Source: Janibacter sp. A1S7 (GTDB lineage: Bacteria > Actinomycetota > Actinomycetes > Actinomycetales > Dermatophilaceae). Taken from it: a stretch of DNA of 64,000 nucleotides. The translations under genes were made by a program, and so were the position numbers. Below the pieces are notes generated by a model. It ran no database searches. It worked only from the letters and a program-made list of their open reading frames with translations, and was not told the origin of the DNA. Positions 15,826-24,993 of this stretch are shown here, piece after piece. Where the stretch lies: the NCBI RefSeq assembly GCF_037198315.1, contig NZ_CP144913.1, positions 434,001 through 498,000 on the forward strand, given 5' to 3'. Position 1 is the stretch's first letter. Each line of letters starts with the position of its first letter.

Positions 15826-17127
15826 TCAGCCGCCGAGCGCGGTCCGCATCGGCAGCAGCTTGGCCACCGACTCGGCGACCTCGTCCTCCGCACGGGAACC
15901 GGCAACGATGCCGCACCCCGCGTAGAGGCGAAGGGAGTTGGCGCCGTCGTAGGAGCCGCACCGCAGCGCGATCCCCCACTCACCGTCCCCGGAGGCATCC
16001 ATCCAGCCGACCGGTCCGGCGTACCGGCCCCGGTCCATGTGCTCCAGCTCGGCGATGACCCGGTCGGCGTCCGCAGTGGGCGTGCCGCAGACCGCAGCAC
16101 TCGGGTGGAGGGCCGCAGCCAGGGCGAGCGAGGTGGAGCTGTCGTCGACGACGCCGGCGACGTCCGTGGCCAGGTGCATCACGTTGTTCAGGTGCAGGAC
16201 GAAGGGGTAGTCCGGCACGTTGATCGATGAGGTGTGGTCGGTCAGGGCGTCCGCGACCGAGCGCACCGCGTACTCGTGCTCCTCGAGGTCCTTGCTGCTG
16301 CGGGCCAGGGACCCGGCCAGGGCCAGGTCGTGGCTGTCGTCGCCGGTGCGGCGGATGGTGCCGGCGAGGACGCGCGAGGTGACCAGACCCCGCTCGAGGC
16401 GCACGAGCATCTCGGGGGTGGCGCCGACCAGGCCGTCGACGGCGAAGACCCACGTCGTGTCGTAGTCCTCGCTCAGGCGGGTGAGCAGCCAGCGGGGGTC
16501 GATGCGTTCCTCCGCCATCGCCTGGACCGAGCGCGCGAGGACGACCTTGTCCAGGTCCCCTGCGTTGATCCGGTCGACGGCCTCCTCGACCGCGGCGGCC
16601 CACCGCTCCTTGGTCAGGTCGCGATCGGCGAAGGTGACCACGCCGGGGTCCGCGGGAGCGGGCTGGGACTCCAACGGCTCGTCGGCCGCCGGGACCGCGG
16701 CGGCGGTGGTGGTCGTGGTCACCCATGCCTGATCACCGCGGCGACCCACGACGACCTCGGGGACGACCAGCACGGACTCCGTCCGGGAGTCGGCCGAGTA
16801 GGCCATCGAGCCGAAGGCGATCGGTCCGGTGCCGGGCTCGTCGACGTCGTCGCGCACGATCGCCTCCGCGGTGATGGTGCGCCACCACTCCTGCGCCTGG
16901 GCGAAGCGGTCCGACCCGCGCGAGCGGAAGGTGGTGACCGTGCCCCAGCCGACCAGACCCTCGCCCTTGCGCACCCACGAGACGATGTCGCCCGCGTCCA
17001 CCGGCGGTGGCAGCAGCCCCAGCAAGTCGTCGACCTGTGCCACGGGGACGGGGATGGTGCGTACGACCAGGGCGGGTCGGGAGAGGCCCAGCGGCCCCGG
17101 GACGTCGTCGGGTGATGGAGATGTCAT
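15826..17127 (-). CDS. menF: Isochorismate synthase MenF
   Basis: A 433-residue chorismate-binding enzyme (anthranilate synthase component I fold) that converts chorismate to isochorismate. The C-terminal 260 residues carry the family motifs: [10 protein letters not shown] near 195, [11 protein letters not shown] near 256, [12 protein letters not shown] near 275, [11 protein letters not shown] near 340 and a terminal [11 protein letters not shown] followed by IALRCG. Entry into salicylate instead would need a lyase-type enzyme; its position head-to-tail against menD supports the menaquinone role. On the minus strand a TAGGCT hexamer (17137-17142) lies 9 bases before the ATG. Divergent from menG, with only 40 bases between the two starts, so the promoters probably overlap. 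Confidence 0.93.
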   Translation of the reverse strand: MTSPSPDDVPGPLGLSRPALVVRTIPVPVAQVDDLLGLLPPPVDAGDIVSWVRKGEGLVGWGTVTTFRSRGSDRFAQAQEWWRTITAEAIVRDDVDEPGTGPIAFGSMAYSADSRTESVLVVPEVVVGRRGDQAWVTTTTTAAAVPAADEPLESQPAPADPGVVTFADRDLTKERWAAAVEEAVDRINAGDLDKVVLARSVQAMAEERIDPRWLLTRLSEDYDTTWVFAVDGLVGATPEMLVRLERGLVTSRVLAGTIRRTGDDSHDLALAGSLARSSKDLEEHEYAVRSVADALTDHTSSINVPDYPFVLHLNNVMHLATDVAGVVDDSSTSLALAAALHPSAAVCGTPTADADRVIAELEHMDRGRYAGPVGWMDASGDGEWGIALRCGSYDGANSLRLYAGCGIVAGSRAEDEVAESVAKLLPMRTALGG

Positions 17128-17167
17128 GGCCGCAACAGCCTACGACTGCGGGTGCGAAGATGTGCAC

Positions 17168-17860
17168 ATGAGCCGCGCCACCCTCCAGAAGGACCCCAAG
17201 GCCGTCGCCGCGATGTTCGACGAGACCGCCGCGAAGTACGACCTGATGAACGACGTGATGTCCTTGGGTCAGACCCGCCTGTGGCGGCGTGCCGTGCTGC
17301 AGTCGCTCGAGCCGCGACCCGGGCAGCGCATCCTCGACATCGCGGCCGGCACGGGGACGTCCTCGGTGCCGCTGCGCACGGCGGGCGCGGATGTCGTCTC
17401 GGCCGACTTCTCCCTCGGGATGCTCCACCAGGGGCAGCGCCAGTATCCCGATCTGGACTTCTCCGCGGCGGACGCGACGCGGCTGCCCTTCGCCGACGGT
17501 TCCTTCGACGCGGTGACCATGTCCTTCGGTTTCCGCAACGTGGTCGATCGTGCGGCAGCGCTGGCGGAGTTCCTGCGCGTGACCGCGCCGGGTGGCCAGC
17601 TGCTCATCTGCGAGTTCAGCCAGCCGGTCAACCCGCTCCTGCGCACCGTCTACTCGGAGTACCTCATGGCAGCCTTCCCGCCGGTGGCGCGCACGCTCAG
17701 CTCCAACCCCGACTCCTACGTCTACCTCGCCGAGTCGATCCAGGCCTGGCCCGCCCAGCGGCAGCTCGCCACGACGATCGCCGAGGCCGGATGGGCCGAG
17801 GTGCAGTGGCGCAACCTCACCGGCGGCATCGTCGCCCTGCACCGCGCCACGAAGGCGTAG
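17168..17860 (+). CDS. menG: Demethylmenaquinone methyltransferase MenG (UbiE)
   Basis: A 230-residue SAM-dependent methyltransferase that performs the last ring step of menaquinone synthesis. Markers: [22 protein letters not shown] at the start (UbiE signature 1 region), the SAM-binding [10 protein letters not shown] around residue 56, the acidic [24 protein letters not shown] stretch around 98 and the C-terminal [25 protein letters not shown] 17168 has a GAAG 8 bases upstream. It is transcribed away from menF and is followed by a 250-base gap with a terminator-like hairpin before menJ, so it is probably monocistronic. Confidence 0.95.
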   Translation: MSRATLQKDPKAVAAMFDETAAKYDLMNDVMSLGQTRLWRRAVLQSLEPRPGQRILDIAAGTGTSSVPLRTAGADVVSADFSLGMLHQGQRQYPDLDFSAADATRLPFADGSFDAVTMSFGFRNVVDRAAALAEFLRVTAPGGQLLICEFSQPVNPLLRTVYSEYLMAAFPPVARTLSSNPDSYVYLAESIQAWPAQRQLATTIAEAGWAEVQWRNLTGGIVALHRATKA

Positions 17861-17887
17861 CCCGCTCGGAGCGCCCCACCTGCCCCT

Positions 17888-17906
17888 CGAATATCGGGTC
17901 ACCCGA
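17888..17906. repeat. Palindromic element, copy 2 (inverted)
   Basis: Read on the minus strand this is TCGGGTGACCCGATATTCG, matching the element at 2374-2392 except for one base. It lies 28 bases after the menG stop. See copy 1. Confidence 0.6.
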
Positions 17907-17967
17907 TGATCCCCGCCTTCGCCCGGGTATGAAACCCAGGCCAAGCGGGAGAGAGTCGTGCAGAGCG

Positions 17968-18007
17968 CGAAGGGGGGCTCCCCCCGCAGGGGTGGCCGCC
18001 CCCTTCG
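17968..18007 (+). terminator. Hairpin built from inverted CGAAGGGGG motifs, behind menG
   Basis: CGAAGGGGG at 17968-17976 and its exact complement CCCCCTTCG at 17999-18007 form a 9-bp stem around a 22-base loop, and the loop itself contains a nested CCCC/GGGG pair. No U-tract follows, as is usual for actinobacterial terminators. It separates menG from the menJ-nuo promoter. Confidence 0.55.
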
Positions 18008-18025
18008 TCGGTCGCTGTCCGCACG

Positions 18026-18044
18026 CGAGGTTAGGTTTACCTGT
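18026..18044. promoter_or_regulatory. Iron-box-like site (DtxR/IdeR type)
   Basis: The 19 bases CGAGGTTAGGTTTACCTGT match the known iron-box consensus TTAGGTTAGGCTAACCTAA at 13 of 19 positions, and at 13 of the 15 central ones (AGGTTAGGTTTACCT). The site lies just upstream of the likely promoter of menJ-nuoA. The consensus comes from general knowledge of DtxR/IdeR; binding here is inference. Confidence 0.45.
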
Positions 18045-18068
18045 GTCGTTCGTCTCGTGAACGAGGAG

Positions 18069-18074
18069 TAGGCT
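18069..18074 (+). promoter_or_regulatory. Likely -10 element of the menJ-nuo promoter
   Basis: TAGGCT, the same hexamer used before several leaderless starts in this window. Transcription would begin around 18081, immediately before the Rex-like operator. The -35 region (about 18045-18051) is not recognisable, which suits a regulated promoter. Confidence 0.45.
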
Positions 18075-18082
18075 GCCCGCGT

Positions 18083-18100
18083 TCGTGAAATCCTTCACAA
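18083..18100. promoter_or_regulatory. Rex-type redox operator upstream of menJ-nuoA
   Basis: TCGTGAA-ATCC-TTCACAA matches the Rex operator consensus TTGTGAA-N4-TTCACAA at 13 of 14 arm positions. Rex is the NADH/NAD+-sensing repressor of actinobacteria and firmicutes, with respiratory genes including nuo among its known targets. The site covers roughly +3 to +20 of the predicted transcript and ends 19 bases before the menJ start, a classic repression position. No rex gene is in this window. Confidence 0.65.
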
Positions 18101-18119
18101 GCCTTCGAGGATGCAATTC

Positions 18120-19430
18120 GTGACCAGTGCACTGCCCGCTGCCGGTGATGGCCGCGCCGCCGACGTCATCGTCGTCGGAGCCGGGCCCGGTGGCTCCGCG
18201 ACAGCGGCATGGCTGGCCAAGGCCGGCAAGGACGTCGTCCTGCTGGAGAAGTCGCTCTTCCCCCGCGACAAGATCTGTGGTGACGGACTGACCCCGCGAG
18301 CAGTCCGCCAGCTGATCAACCTCGGGCTGCCCCTGTCGGAGACCGACGGGTGGGCCCACAACAAGGGGCTGCGGATCATCGGCGGCGGCATGACCCTCCA
18401 GCTGGACTGGCCGGACGTCGCCTCCTTCCCGGGCCGGGGCATGGTGCGGGCGCGAGCCGACCTCGACGAGGTGCTCGCCCGCCACGCCGCCGCCAGCGGC
18501 GCCACCCTCCTGGAAGGCCGCAACGTCGCCGAGCCGATCCTCGACGAGCAGGAGCGCATCATCGGGGTCAACGCCAAGGTCGTCGACGAGCGCGGTCGGG
18601 CCACCGGCGAGCGGGAGACCTACTACGCGCCCGTCGTGGTCGCCGCGGACGGCGTCTCCTCCCGGCTCTCCGTGAAGATGGGCCGCGAGAAGCGCGAGGA
18701 CCGGCCGATGGCGGTCGCCGTGCGGGCCTACTACGAGACCCCCCGCCACGACGACGAGTACCTCGAGAGCCATCTCGAGCTGTGGTCGACGACGCCGAAG
18801 GGGGAGAACATCCTCATGCCCGGCTACGGCTGGCTCTTCGGTCTCGGTGACGGCCGCAGCAACGTCGGCCTGGGCGTGCTCAACACCTCGGAGGCCTTCG
18901 GCCGCACCGACTACAAGGACGTCATGCGTCGCTGGGTCGAGACGATGCCGCCCGAGTGGGGCATCAACGCGGACACGATGACCGGCGACATCACCGCGGC
19001 CGCGCTACCGATGGCCTTCAACCGCCAACCGCTCTACGAGCGCGGGCTGATGCTCGTCGGCGACTCCGGCGGGATGGTCAACCCCTTCAACGGCGAGGGC
19101 ATCGACTACGCACTCGAGGCCGGCCACGCGGCCGCCGAGACCATCGTCCAGGCGTTGGCTCGCCCGACCGCGGCCGAGCGCGAGCGCGTCCTGCAGTCCT
19201 ACGTCACCCGCATGAAGGACATGCACGGCGGCTACTTCACCATCGGTGCCCAGTTCGCCAAGCTCATCGGCAAGCCCGAGATCATGCGCCTGGCGACGAA
19301 GTACGGACTGCCCCGGGAGACGCTGATGAAGTTCATGCTCAAGCTCATGGCCAACCTGCCCGAGGAGAAGGGCGGCGGCATCGACGACCGACTCGTGCGC
19401 CTGATGACCCGGATGGCTCCCAATGCCTGA
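18120..19430 (+). CDS. menJ: Geranylgeranyl-reductase family flavoprotein (MenJ-like)
   Basis: A 436-residue FAD enzyme of the geranylgeranyl reductase family. The dinucleotide-binding motif VIVVGAGPGGSATAAWLAKAG is at the start, PRDKICGDGLTPRAV (the family's CGDG-type motif) near residue 53, and the second FAD motif LMLVGDSGGMVNPFNGEGIDYA around 308-330. In actinobacteria the homologue MenJ saturates one isoprene unit of menaquinone, giving MK(H2). I place the start at GTG 18120 because GAGG lies 9 bases before it; ATG 18111 directly abuts that GAGG and would have no usable binding site. The gene leads into nuoA after 81 bases and follows an operator cluster, so it is probably the first gene of the nuo operon. 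Confidence 0.88.
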   Translation: MTSALPAAGDGRAADVIVVGAGPGGSATAAWLAKAGKDVVLLEKSLFPRDKICGDGLTPRAVRQLINLGLPLSETDGWAHNKGLRIIGGGMTLQLDWPDVASFPGRGMVRARADLDEVLARHAAASGATLLEGRNVAEPILDEQERIIGVNAKVVDERGRATGERETYYAPVVVAADGVSSRLSVKMGREKREDRPMAVAVRAYYETPRHDDEYLESHLELWSTTPKGENILMPGYGWLFGLGDGRSNVGLGVLNTSEAFGRTDYKDVMRRWVETMPPEWGINADTMTGDITAAALPMAFNRQPLYERGLMLVGDSGGMVNPFNGEGIDYALEAGHAAAETIVQALARPTAAERERVLQSYVTRMKDMHGGYFTIGAQFAKLIGKPEIMRLATKYGLPRETLMKFMLKLMANLPEEKGGGIDDRLVRLMTRMAPNA

Positions 19431-19511
19431 GGGCACTGCAGCCGGAACAAACCCCTGCCCTAGGATCGTCAGTGGCGTGCATCACATGAGAGAAAGCGAG
19501 GCTGTGCAGCG

Positions 19512-19874
19512 ATGAACCCCTACATCCCGCTGCTGATCCTCTTCGCGCTCGGCCTCGGCTTCGCGCTCGTCTCGGTCGGCACGAGCCTGGTCGTGGGACC
19601 TGCTCGCTACAACGCCGCCAAGGCACAGGCCTACGAGTGCGGCATCCAGCCGACTCCCCAGGCCGCTGAGGGCGGCAAGTTTCCGGTCAAGTACTACCTG
19701 ACCGCAATGCTGTTCATCATCTTCGACATCGAGGCCCTGTTCCTCTATCCCTTCGCCGTCGCCTTCGACGAGCTCGGGGTGTTCACCCTCGGTGCCGTGG
19801 TGCTCTTCCTGTTCAACGCGTTCTTCATCGCCGACGCCTACGTCTGGCGTCGCGGCGGGTTCGAGTGGGACTGA
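19512..19874 (+). CDS. nuoA: NADH-quinone oxidoreductase subunit A
   Basis: A 120-residue membrane subunit of complex I with three hydrophobic helices. The loop after helix 1 carries the family YECGIQP motif (about residue 41) that contributes to the quinone channel, followed by KYYLTAMLFIIFDIEALFLYPFA, the second signature. An 81-base gap upstream contains a TAGGAT hexamer (near 19460), so an internal promoter is possible. First of fourteen nuo genes in standard order. The ribosome binding region AGAGAAAGCGAGG is about 10 bases before ATG. Confidence 0.97.
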   Translation: MNPYIPLLILFALGLGFALVSVGTSLVVGPARYNAAKAQAYECGIQPTPQAAEGGKFPVKYYLTAMLFIIFDIEALFLYPFAVAFDELGVFTLGAVVLFLFNAFFIADAYVWRRGGFEWD

Positions 19875-19892
19875 CGAGGACGGAGACGAAAA

Positions 19893-20480
19893 ATGGGACT
19901 TGAGGAGAAGCTGCCCTCGGGCTTGGCGCTCACGACGGTGGAGAAGCTCGCCGGCTACATGCGCAAGTCGTCGATGTGGCCTGCCACGTTCGGTCTGGCG
20001 TGCTGTGCCATCGAGATGATGGCCGTCGGCACCCCGCACTACGACCTGGCCCGCTTCGGCATGGAGCGCTTCGCGGCGACCCCCCGCCAGGCGGACCTGA
20101 TGATCGTCGCCGGTCGGGTGAGCAACAAGATGGCCCCGGTCGTGCGCCAGGTCTACGACCAGATGGCCAACCCCAAGTGGGTCATCTCGATGGGTGTCTG
20201 CGCCAGCTCCGGCGGCATGTTCAACAACTACGCGATCGTCCAGGGGGTCGACCACATCATCCCGGTCGACATCTACCTGCCCGGCTGCCCGCCGCGCCCG
20301 GAGATGCTCCTCAACTCGATCATCACGCTGCACGAGCAGATCCAGAGCACCCCGCTGGGCGTCAACCGTGAGGCAGCCGCCCGCGCGGCCGAGGCGGCCG
20401 CCCTCACGGCCGTCCCGACCGAGCTGCAGGCCCCGACCCACGACCACGAGGCCCTCCTCGGAAGGAACCTGCTGGCATGA
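19893..20480 (+). CDS. nuoB: NADH-quinone oxidoreductase subunit B
   Basis: A 195-residue subunit that holds the terminal iron-sulfur cluster N2, next to the quinone site. The four ligands are visible: the tandem cysteines in GLACCAIE (37-38), one in GVCASSGG (about 103) and one in PGCPPRPE (about 132). The last 40 residues are an alanine-rich extension beyond the core, common in actinobacteria. It ends in an ATGA overlap with nuoC. An AT-rich GACGAAAA leader precedes the ATG, unusual only in base composition. Confidence 0.97.
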   Translation: MGLEEKLPSGLALTTVEKLAGYMRKSSMWPATFGLACCAIEMMAVGTPHYDLARFGMERFAATPRQADLMIVAGRVSNKMAPVVRQVYDQMANPKWVISMGVCASSGGMFNNYAIVQGVDHIIPVDIYLPGCPPRPEMLLNSIITLHEQIQSTPLGVNREAAARAAEAAALTAVPTELQAPTHDHEALLGRNLLA

Positions 20481-21352
20481 CCGAGGAGAACAAGCCCGCA
20501 GAGGGTCAGGGCACGGACGTCGCGGCGTCGGCCAAGGACGTCGACGCCCCGAAGCCCAAGGGCGTCCACCCGGAGGGACCGGGGCTCGGCGGGACCGCCC
20601 ACGAGGACTACCCCTCGACCGAGAGCCTGACCGGTGACCAGCGTCCCGTGGAGTACACCAACGTGGGCGGCTCGCCGGAGGCGGGCGAGGTCGACCCGGA
20701 CCACCGCCCGGTCGTCCGCGGCGAGCGCGTCGGCATGTTCGGCGCGCGTCAGGGTCAGGACACCTCCGGCTACGGCGGGCTGCAGGCCCCGATCGCCTTC
20801 CCGGGAGCCGCCACCCGCCCCTACGGCGGCTGGTACGACGCAGCCGTCGACACCCTCGCCGAGGCGACCGGCACCGACCTCGTCGAGCGGGTCGTCGTCC
20901 ACGCCGACGAGCTGACCCTCCACGTCGCCCGTGCGGACGTCGTCCGCGTGATGCGCGCGCTGCGCGACCAGCCCGACCTGCGCTTCGAGATGTGCATGTC
21001 CGTCTCCGGCGTGCACTTCCTGGCCGACGCCGGCCGCGAGCTGCACGTGGTCTACCACCTGCTGTCGATCACCCACGGCGGTCGTCGGCTGCGCGTCGAG
21101 GTGACCGCACCCGACGCGGACCCGCACATCCCGAGCATCGTCGAGGTCTACCCGTCAGCCGACTGGCACGAGCGGGAGACCTGGGACATGTTCGGCGTGA
21201 TCTTCGACGGCCACCCGGCGCTGACCCGCATCCTCATGCCCGACGACTGGGCGGGCCACCCCCAGCGCAAAGACTACCCACTGGGTGGCATCCCGGTGGA
21301 GTACAAGGGCGGCACCGTCCCGCCGCCCGACGAGCGGAGGTCGTACAACTGA
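20477..21352 (+). CDS. nuoC: NADH-quinone oxidoreductase subunit C
   Basis: A 291-residue subunit of the peripheral arm (30-kDa family). The first 90-100 residues are a hydrophilic, acidic, low-complexity extension; the conserved domain follows, ending in the family signature [22 protein letters not shown] around residue 215 and a C-terminal KDYPLGG. The start ATG overlaps the nuoB stop and the stop overlaps the nuoD start (TGATG), so translation is coupled on both sides. Confidence 0.95.
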   Translation: MTEENKPAEGQGTDVAASAKDVDAPKPKGVHPEGPGLGGTAHEDYPSTESLTGDQRPVEYTNVGGSPEAGEVDPDHRPVVRGERVGMFGARQGQDTSGYGGLQAPIAFPGAATRPYGGWYDAAVDTLAEATGTDLVERVVVHADELTLHVARADVVRVMRALRDQPDLRFEMCMSVSGVHFLADAGRELHVVYHLLSITHGGRRLRVEVTAPDADPHIPSIVEVYPSADWHERETWDMFGVIFDGHPALTRILMPDDWAGHPQRKDYPLGGIPVEYKGGTVPPPDERRSYN

Positions 21353-22707
21353 TGGCAGCCACCGACACCAACACCTCCGGGGTGCACTCCACCCCCGGCG
21401 CCGACGATCTCGCCGAGGGCCACGTCGTCAACGTCCAGGGTGGTGACTGGGACCAGGAGATGGGCGAGCTCGGGATGAACCCCGAGGAGCGGATCATCCT
21501 CAACATGGGTCCGCAACACCCCTCGACCCACGGCGTCCTGCGCCTCATCCTCGAGCTCGACGGTGAGACGGTCACCGAGGCCCGCGCGGGTATCGGCTAC
21601 CTGCACACGGGTATCGAGAAGAACATGGAGTTCCGCACCTGGACCCTGGGGACGACCTTCTGCACCCGGATGGACTACCTCACCCCGATGTTCCAGGAGG
21701 CGGCCTACTGCCTCGCCATCGAGAAGGTCCTCGGGATCACCGACGACATCCCCGAGCGGGCCAGCGCCATCCGCGTGCTGATGATGGAGCTCACCCGCCT
21801 CTCCAGCCACCTCATCGCCCTCGGCACCGGCGGCATGGAGCTGGGCGCGACCACGGTCATGACGATCGGCTTCCGTGAGCGCGAGCGCGTCCTGTCGATC
21901 ATCGAGATGATCACCGGCCTGCGGATGAACAACGCCTACATCCGTCCCGGCGGCGTCGCCCAGGACCTGCCGCACGGCGCGATCGACAAGATCCGCGAGA
22001 CGATCCCGCAGCTGCGCACGGGCATCCACGAGCTCTCGGCGATCCTGCTCGAGAACCCGATCTTCAAGGGCCGGACCAAGGACGTGGGCGTGTTGTCCCT
22101 GACCGGATGCACCGCGCTGGGCGTCACCGGACCGGTGCTGCGCTCGAGCGGGTTGCCGCACGACCTGCGCAAGCTGGACCCGTACTGCGGCTACGAGAAG
22201 TACGACTTCGAGGTCATCACCCGCTCCAACGCCGACGCCTACGACCGGTGGGCCATCCGCATCGACGAGATGCTCGAGAGCCTGAAGATCATCGAGCAGG
22301 TCACCGACGAGCTGCAGCGCGAGCCCGGCCCGACGATGGTCGCGGACAAGCGCATCGCGTGGCCGGCCAAGTTGGCGGTCGGCGGCGACGGCCAGGGCAA
22401 CAGCCTCGACCACATCCGCGAGATCATGGGCACCTCGATGGAGGCGCTCATCCACCACTTCAAGCTCGTCACGGAGGGCTTCCGGGTGCCGCCGGGACAG
22501 TCCTACGTCGCCATCGAGTCGCCCAAGGGCGAGCTGGGCTGCCACGTCGTCTCCGACGGCGGCACCCGGCCCTACCGGGCCCACTTCCGCGACCCGAGCT
22601 TCAACAACCTGCAGGCCGTCGCGGCCATGTGCGAAGGGGGCTTCCTTGCCGACGTCGTCGTCTCGGTCGCCTCGATTGATCCGGTCATGGGAGGGGTGGA
22701 TCGATGA
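21352..22707 (+). CDS. nuoD: NADH-quinone oxidoreductase subunit D
   Basis: A 451-residue 49-kDa-family subunit that forms the quinone pocket with NuoB. Signatures: [15 protein letters not shown] about residue 46 (with the quinone-binding His), [14 protein letters not shown] near 79, and the C-terminal [11 protein letters not shown] with a PVMGGVDR end derived from the old hydrogenase large subunit. It is the only NuoD encoded in this window: the second nuo cluster has none, so any shared use would have to come from this copy. The last codons overlap a 34-codon open frame leading to nuoE. Confidence 0.97.
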   Translation: MAATDTNTSGVHSTPGADDLAEGHVVNVQGGDWDQEMGELGMNPEERIILNMGPQHPSTHGVLRLILELDGETVTEARAGIGYLHTGIEKNMEFRTWTLGTTFCTRMDYLTPMFQEAAYCLAIEKVLGITDDIPERASAIRVLMMELTRLSSHLIALGTGGMELGATTVMTIGFRERERVLSIIEMITGLRMNNAYIRPGGVAQDLPHGAIDKIRETIPQLRTGIHELSAILLENPIFKGRTKDVGVLSLTGCTALGVTGPVLRSSGLPHDLRKLDPYCGYEKYDFEVITRSNADAYDRWAIRIDEMLESLKIIEQVTDELQREPGPTMVADKRIAWPAKLAVGGDGQGNSLDHIREIMGTSMEALIHHFKLVTEGFRVPPGQSYVAIESPKGELGCHVVSDGGTRPYRAHFRDPSFNNLQAVAAMCEGGFLADVVVSVASIDPVMGGVDR

Positions 22708-22808
22708 GTTCACCAGGCAGTTGGGCCCCACGCTCCGCGTGGGCGCACACGAGTGAGCACCAGCGGCCCGGTGGCGCACCGACCATCGGTGACGGGCAGG
22801 AGTTCTGA
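22704..22808 (+). CDS. Possible 34-residue microprotein between nuoD and nuoE
   Basis: An ATG at 22704 overlaps the nuoD stop (ATGA), and the frame runs 34 codons to a TGA that overlaps the nuoE ATG (TGATG). It thus fills the only sizeable gap in the nuo operon exactly, with coupling at both ends like its neighbours. The predicted peptide is Ser/Pro/Gly rich with three Trp/His pairs (begins [13 protein letters not shown]), soluble, and not known to me. It could instead be a coupling ORF whose translation carries ribosomes to nuoE, or chance. Confidence 0.35.
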   Translation: MSSPGSWAPRSAWAHTSEHQRPGGAPTIGDGQEF

Positions 22809-23662
22809 TGTCCATCAAGTTCGGTAGGCAGACCGAGTTCGGCCACCTGTACGTCTCGTCGGAGAGCAAGGAGCCCTACACCGCCGAGGTGCTCGAGCAG
22901 CTCACCGCGGACTCGCAGGAGATCATCGCGCGCTACCCGCAGAAGCGGTCGGCGCTGCTCCCGATGCTCCACCTCGTCCAGAGCGTCGACGGCTACGTCA
23001 CCGGGCGTGGTATCGAGTTCTGCGCAGGACTGCTCGACCTGACCTCCGCAGAGGTCTCGGGAGTGGCCACCTTCTACACGCAGTACAAGCGCCACCCCAG
23101 CGGCGAGTACAACGTCGGTGTCTGCACCAACACCCTGTGCGCGATCATGGGCGGCGACCAGATCTGGGACACCGTCAGCGAGCACCTGGGCGTCGGCCAC
23201 GACGAGACGACCGAGGACGGCAAGATCACCCTCGAGCGTCTCGAGTGCAACGCCGCGTGCGACTTCGCGCCGGTCGTGGTGACCAACTGGGAGTTCTTCG
23301 ACAACCAGACGCCCGAGTCGACGGTCGAGCTCGTCGATGACCTGCGCACCGGCAAGCCGGTCAAGCCCACTCGGGGCCCGGACCGCGTGTGCAGCTTCAA
23401 GGAGACCTCCCGTCTCCTGGCCGGCTTCAGCGACGGGCGTGCGGACGAAGGGGTCGGGGCCGGCCCCGCGTCCCTGCGCGGCCTCGACGTGGCCCACCGC
23501 GAGGGATGGACGGCTCCCGGTGATGAGCACGGGCCCACGACCACGCCCGATGAGGCGGGCGAGCAGGTCGACGGCTTGGCCGCCGGCCGTCACGTCCCCG
23601 CCGACGAGGACAACGCCAGCGACCAGACTCCGCCGGACACCACGGACGAGAAGGGGGAGTGA
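22808..23662 (+). CDS. nuoE: NADH-quinone oxidoreductase subunit E
   Basis: A 284-residue subunit of the NADH-input module holding the 2Fe-2S cluster N1a. Ligands: two Cys in VCTNTLC (about 98-103) and two in ECNAACDF (about 143-147). The thioredoxin-like domain ends around residue 175; the following 100 residues are an acidic, low-complexity tail that ordinary NuoE lacks, with DEAGEQ and DQTPPDTTDEKGE segments. The stop overlaps a GTG; the better nuoF start is 6 bases further on. Confidence 0.95.
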   Translation: MSIKFGRQTEFGHLYVSSESKEPYTAEVLEQLTADSQEIIARYPQKRSALLPMLHLVQSVDGYVTGRGIEFCAGLLDLTSAEVSGVATFYTQYKRHPSGEYNVGVCTNTLCAIMGGDQIWDTVSEHLGVGHDETTEDGKITLERLECNAACDFAPVVVTNWEFFDNQTPESTVELVDDLRTGKPVKPTRGPDRVCSFKETSRLLAGFSDGRADEGVGAGPASLRGLDVAHREGWTAPGDEHGPTTTPDEAGEQVDGLAAGRHVPADEDNASDQTPPDTTDEKGE

Positions 23663-23667
23663 CCGGG

Positions 23668-24993
23668 ATGTCGACGCAGCTGACCCCGATCCTGACCAAG
23701 TTCTGGGACCACCCGCAGTCCTGGACCATGGCCACCTACGAGGACAACGGTGGGTACCGAGCCCTGCGCTCGGCCCTGGAGATGGACCCCGTCGACCTCG
23801 TGCAGGTGACCAAGGACTCCGGCCTGCGCGGTCGCGGTGGCGCAGGGTTCCCCACCGGCATGAAGTGGGGCTTCCTCCCGCCGCACGACGGCGGTCCGCG
23901 CTACCTCGTCGTCAACGCCGACGAGTCCGAGCCCGGCACGTGCAAGGACATCCCACTGATGATGGCCGCGCCGCACTTCCTGATCGAGGGCGCGATCATC
24001 ACCTCCTTCGCCATCGGCTCCGACACGGCCTTCATCTACGTGCGCGGCGAGACCGCCCACGTCTACCGCCGCCTGCTGCGCGCGGTCGAGGAGGCCTATG
24101 CGGCCGGCTACCTCGGCAAGGACATCCTCGGCACGGGCTACGACCTGGACATCGTCGTCCACGCCGGTGCCGGCGCCTACATCTGTGGTGAGGAGACCGC
24201 GCTGCTGGATTCCCTCGAGGGGCGCCGCGGCCAACCCCGTCTCAAGCCCCCCTTCCCTGCGGTCGCCGGCCTGTACGCGCGTCCCACCGTGGTCAACAAC
24301 GTGGAGAGCATCGCCTCCGTCCCGCTGATCGTGGGCAAGGGCGCGGAGTGGTTCTCCGACATGGGCACCGAGAAGTCCCAGGGCTTCGGGATCTTCTCCC
24401 TGTCCGGTCACGTCAAGCACCCGGGCCAGTACGAGGCCCCACTGGGGATCACCCTGCGCGAGCTGATCGAGATGGCCGGTGGCATGCGGGACCCGAACCA
24501 CCCGCTGAAGTTCTGGACGCCGGGGGGCTCCTCGACCCCGATCTTCACCGACCGGCACCTCGACGTGCCGCTCGACTTCGAGTCGGTCGCCGCCCACGGG
24601 TCGATGCTCGGGACCCGTGCCCTGCAGATCTTCGACGACACCGTCTCCGTCGTGCGCGCGGTGACCCGGTGGAACGACTTCTACATGCACGAGTCCTGCG
24701 GCAAGTGCACCCCGTGCCGTGAGGGCACCTACTGGCTCGCCCAGATCCTGCACCGCATCGAGGAAGGGCGGGGCACGAGCCAGGACATCGACATGCTGGT
24801 CGACATCTGCGACAACATCCTCGGCCGTGCGTTCTGCGCGCTCGGGGACGGCGCCACCAGCCCGATCACCTCGGCCGTGCAGTACTTCCGTGAGGAGTTC
24901 GAGGCCGGCTGCCACACTCCGGCCAGCGAGCTCTTCCCGCCAGCAGCCTCGACGCTCTTCGCCAACCAGGAGACTGTGCAGGTGACCGTATGA
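23668..24993 (+). CDS. nuoF: NADH-quinone oxidoreductase subunit F
   Basis: A 441-residue flavoprotein subunit that takes the hydride from NADH. FMN/NADH-binding motifs are [18 protein letters not shown] near residue 52 and [19 protein letters not shown] around 170; the 4Fe-4S N3 ligands are in [13 protein letters not shown] near 343 with a fourth Cys about 40 residues later. I use ATG 23668, which has GGGGGAG 8-9 bases upstream, rather than GTG 23659, which lies on top of that site. It overlaps nuoG by four bases (ATGA). Confidence 0.96.
   Translation: MSTQLTPILTKFWDHPQSWTMATYEDNGGYRALRSALEMDPVDLVQVTKDSGLRGRGGAGFPTGMKWGFLPPHDGGPRYLVVNADESEPGTCKDIPLMMAAPHFLIEGAIITSFAIGSDTAFIYVRGETAHVYRRLLRAVEEAYAAGYLGKDILGTGYDLDIVVHAGAGAYICGEETALLDSLEGRRGQPRLKPPFPAVAGLYARPTVVNNVESIASVPLIVGKGAEWFSDMGTEKSQGFGIFSLSGHVKHPGQYEAPLGITLRELIEMAGGMRDPNHPLKFWTPGGSSTPIFTDRHLDVPLDFESVAAHGSMLGTRALQIFDDTVSVVRAVTRWNDFYMHESCGKCTPCREGTYWLAQILHRIEEGRGTSQDIDMLVDICDNILGRAFCALGDGATSPITSAVQYFREEFEAGCHTPASELFPPAASTLFANQETVQVTV

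Noticed and set aside
18053..18064. CTCGTGAACGAG palindrome as a second operator before menJ
   Set aside because: It matches no regulator I know and may simply be chance dyad symmetry between the iron-box-like site and the -10 box.
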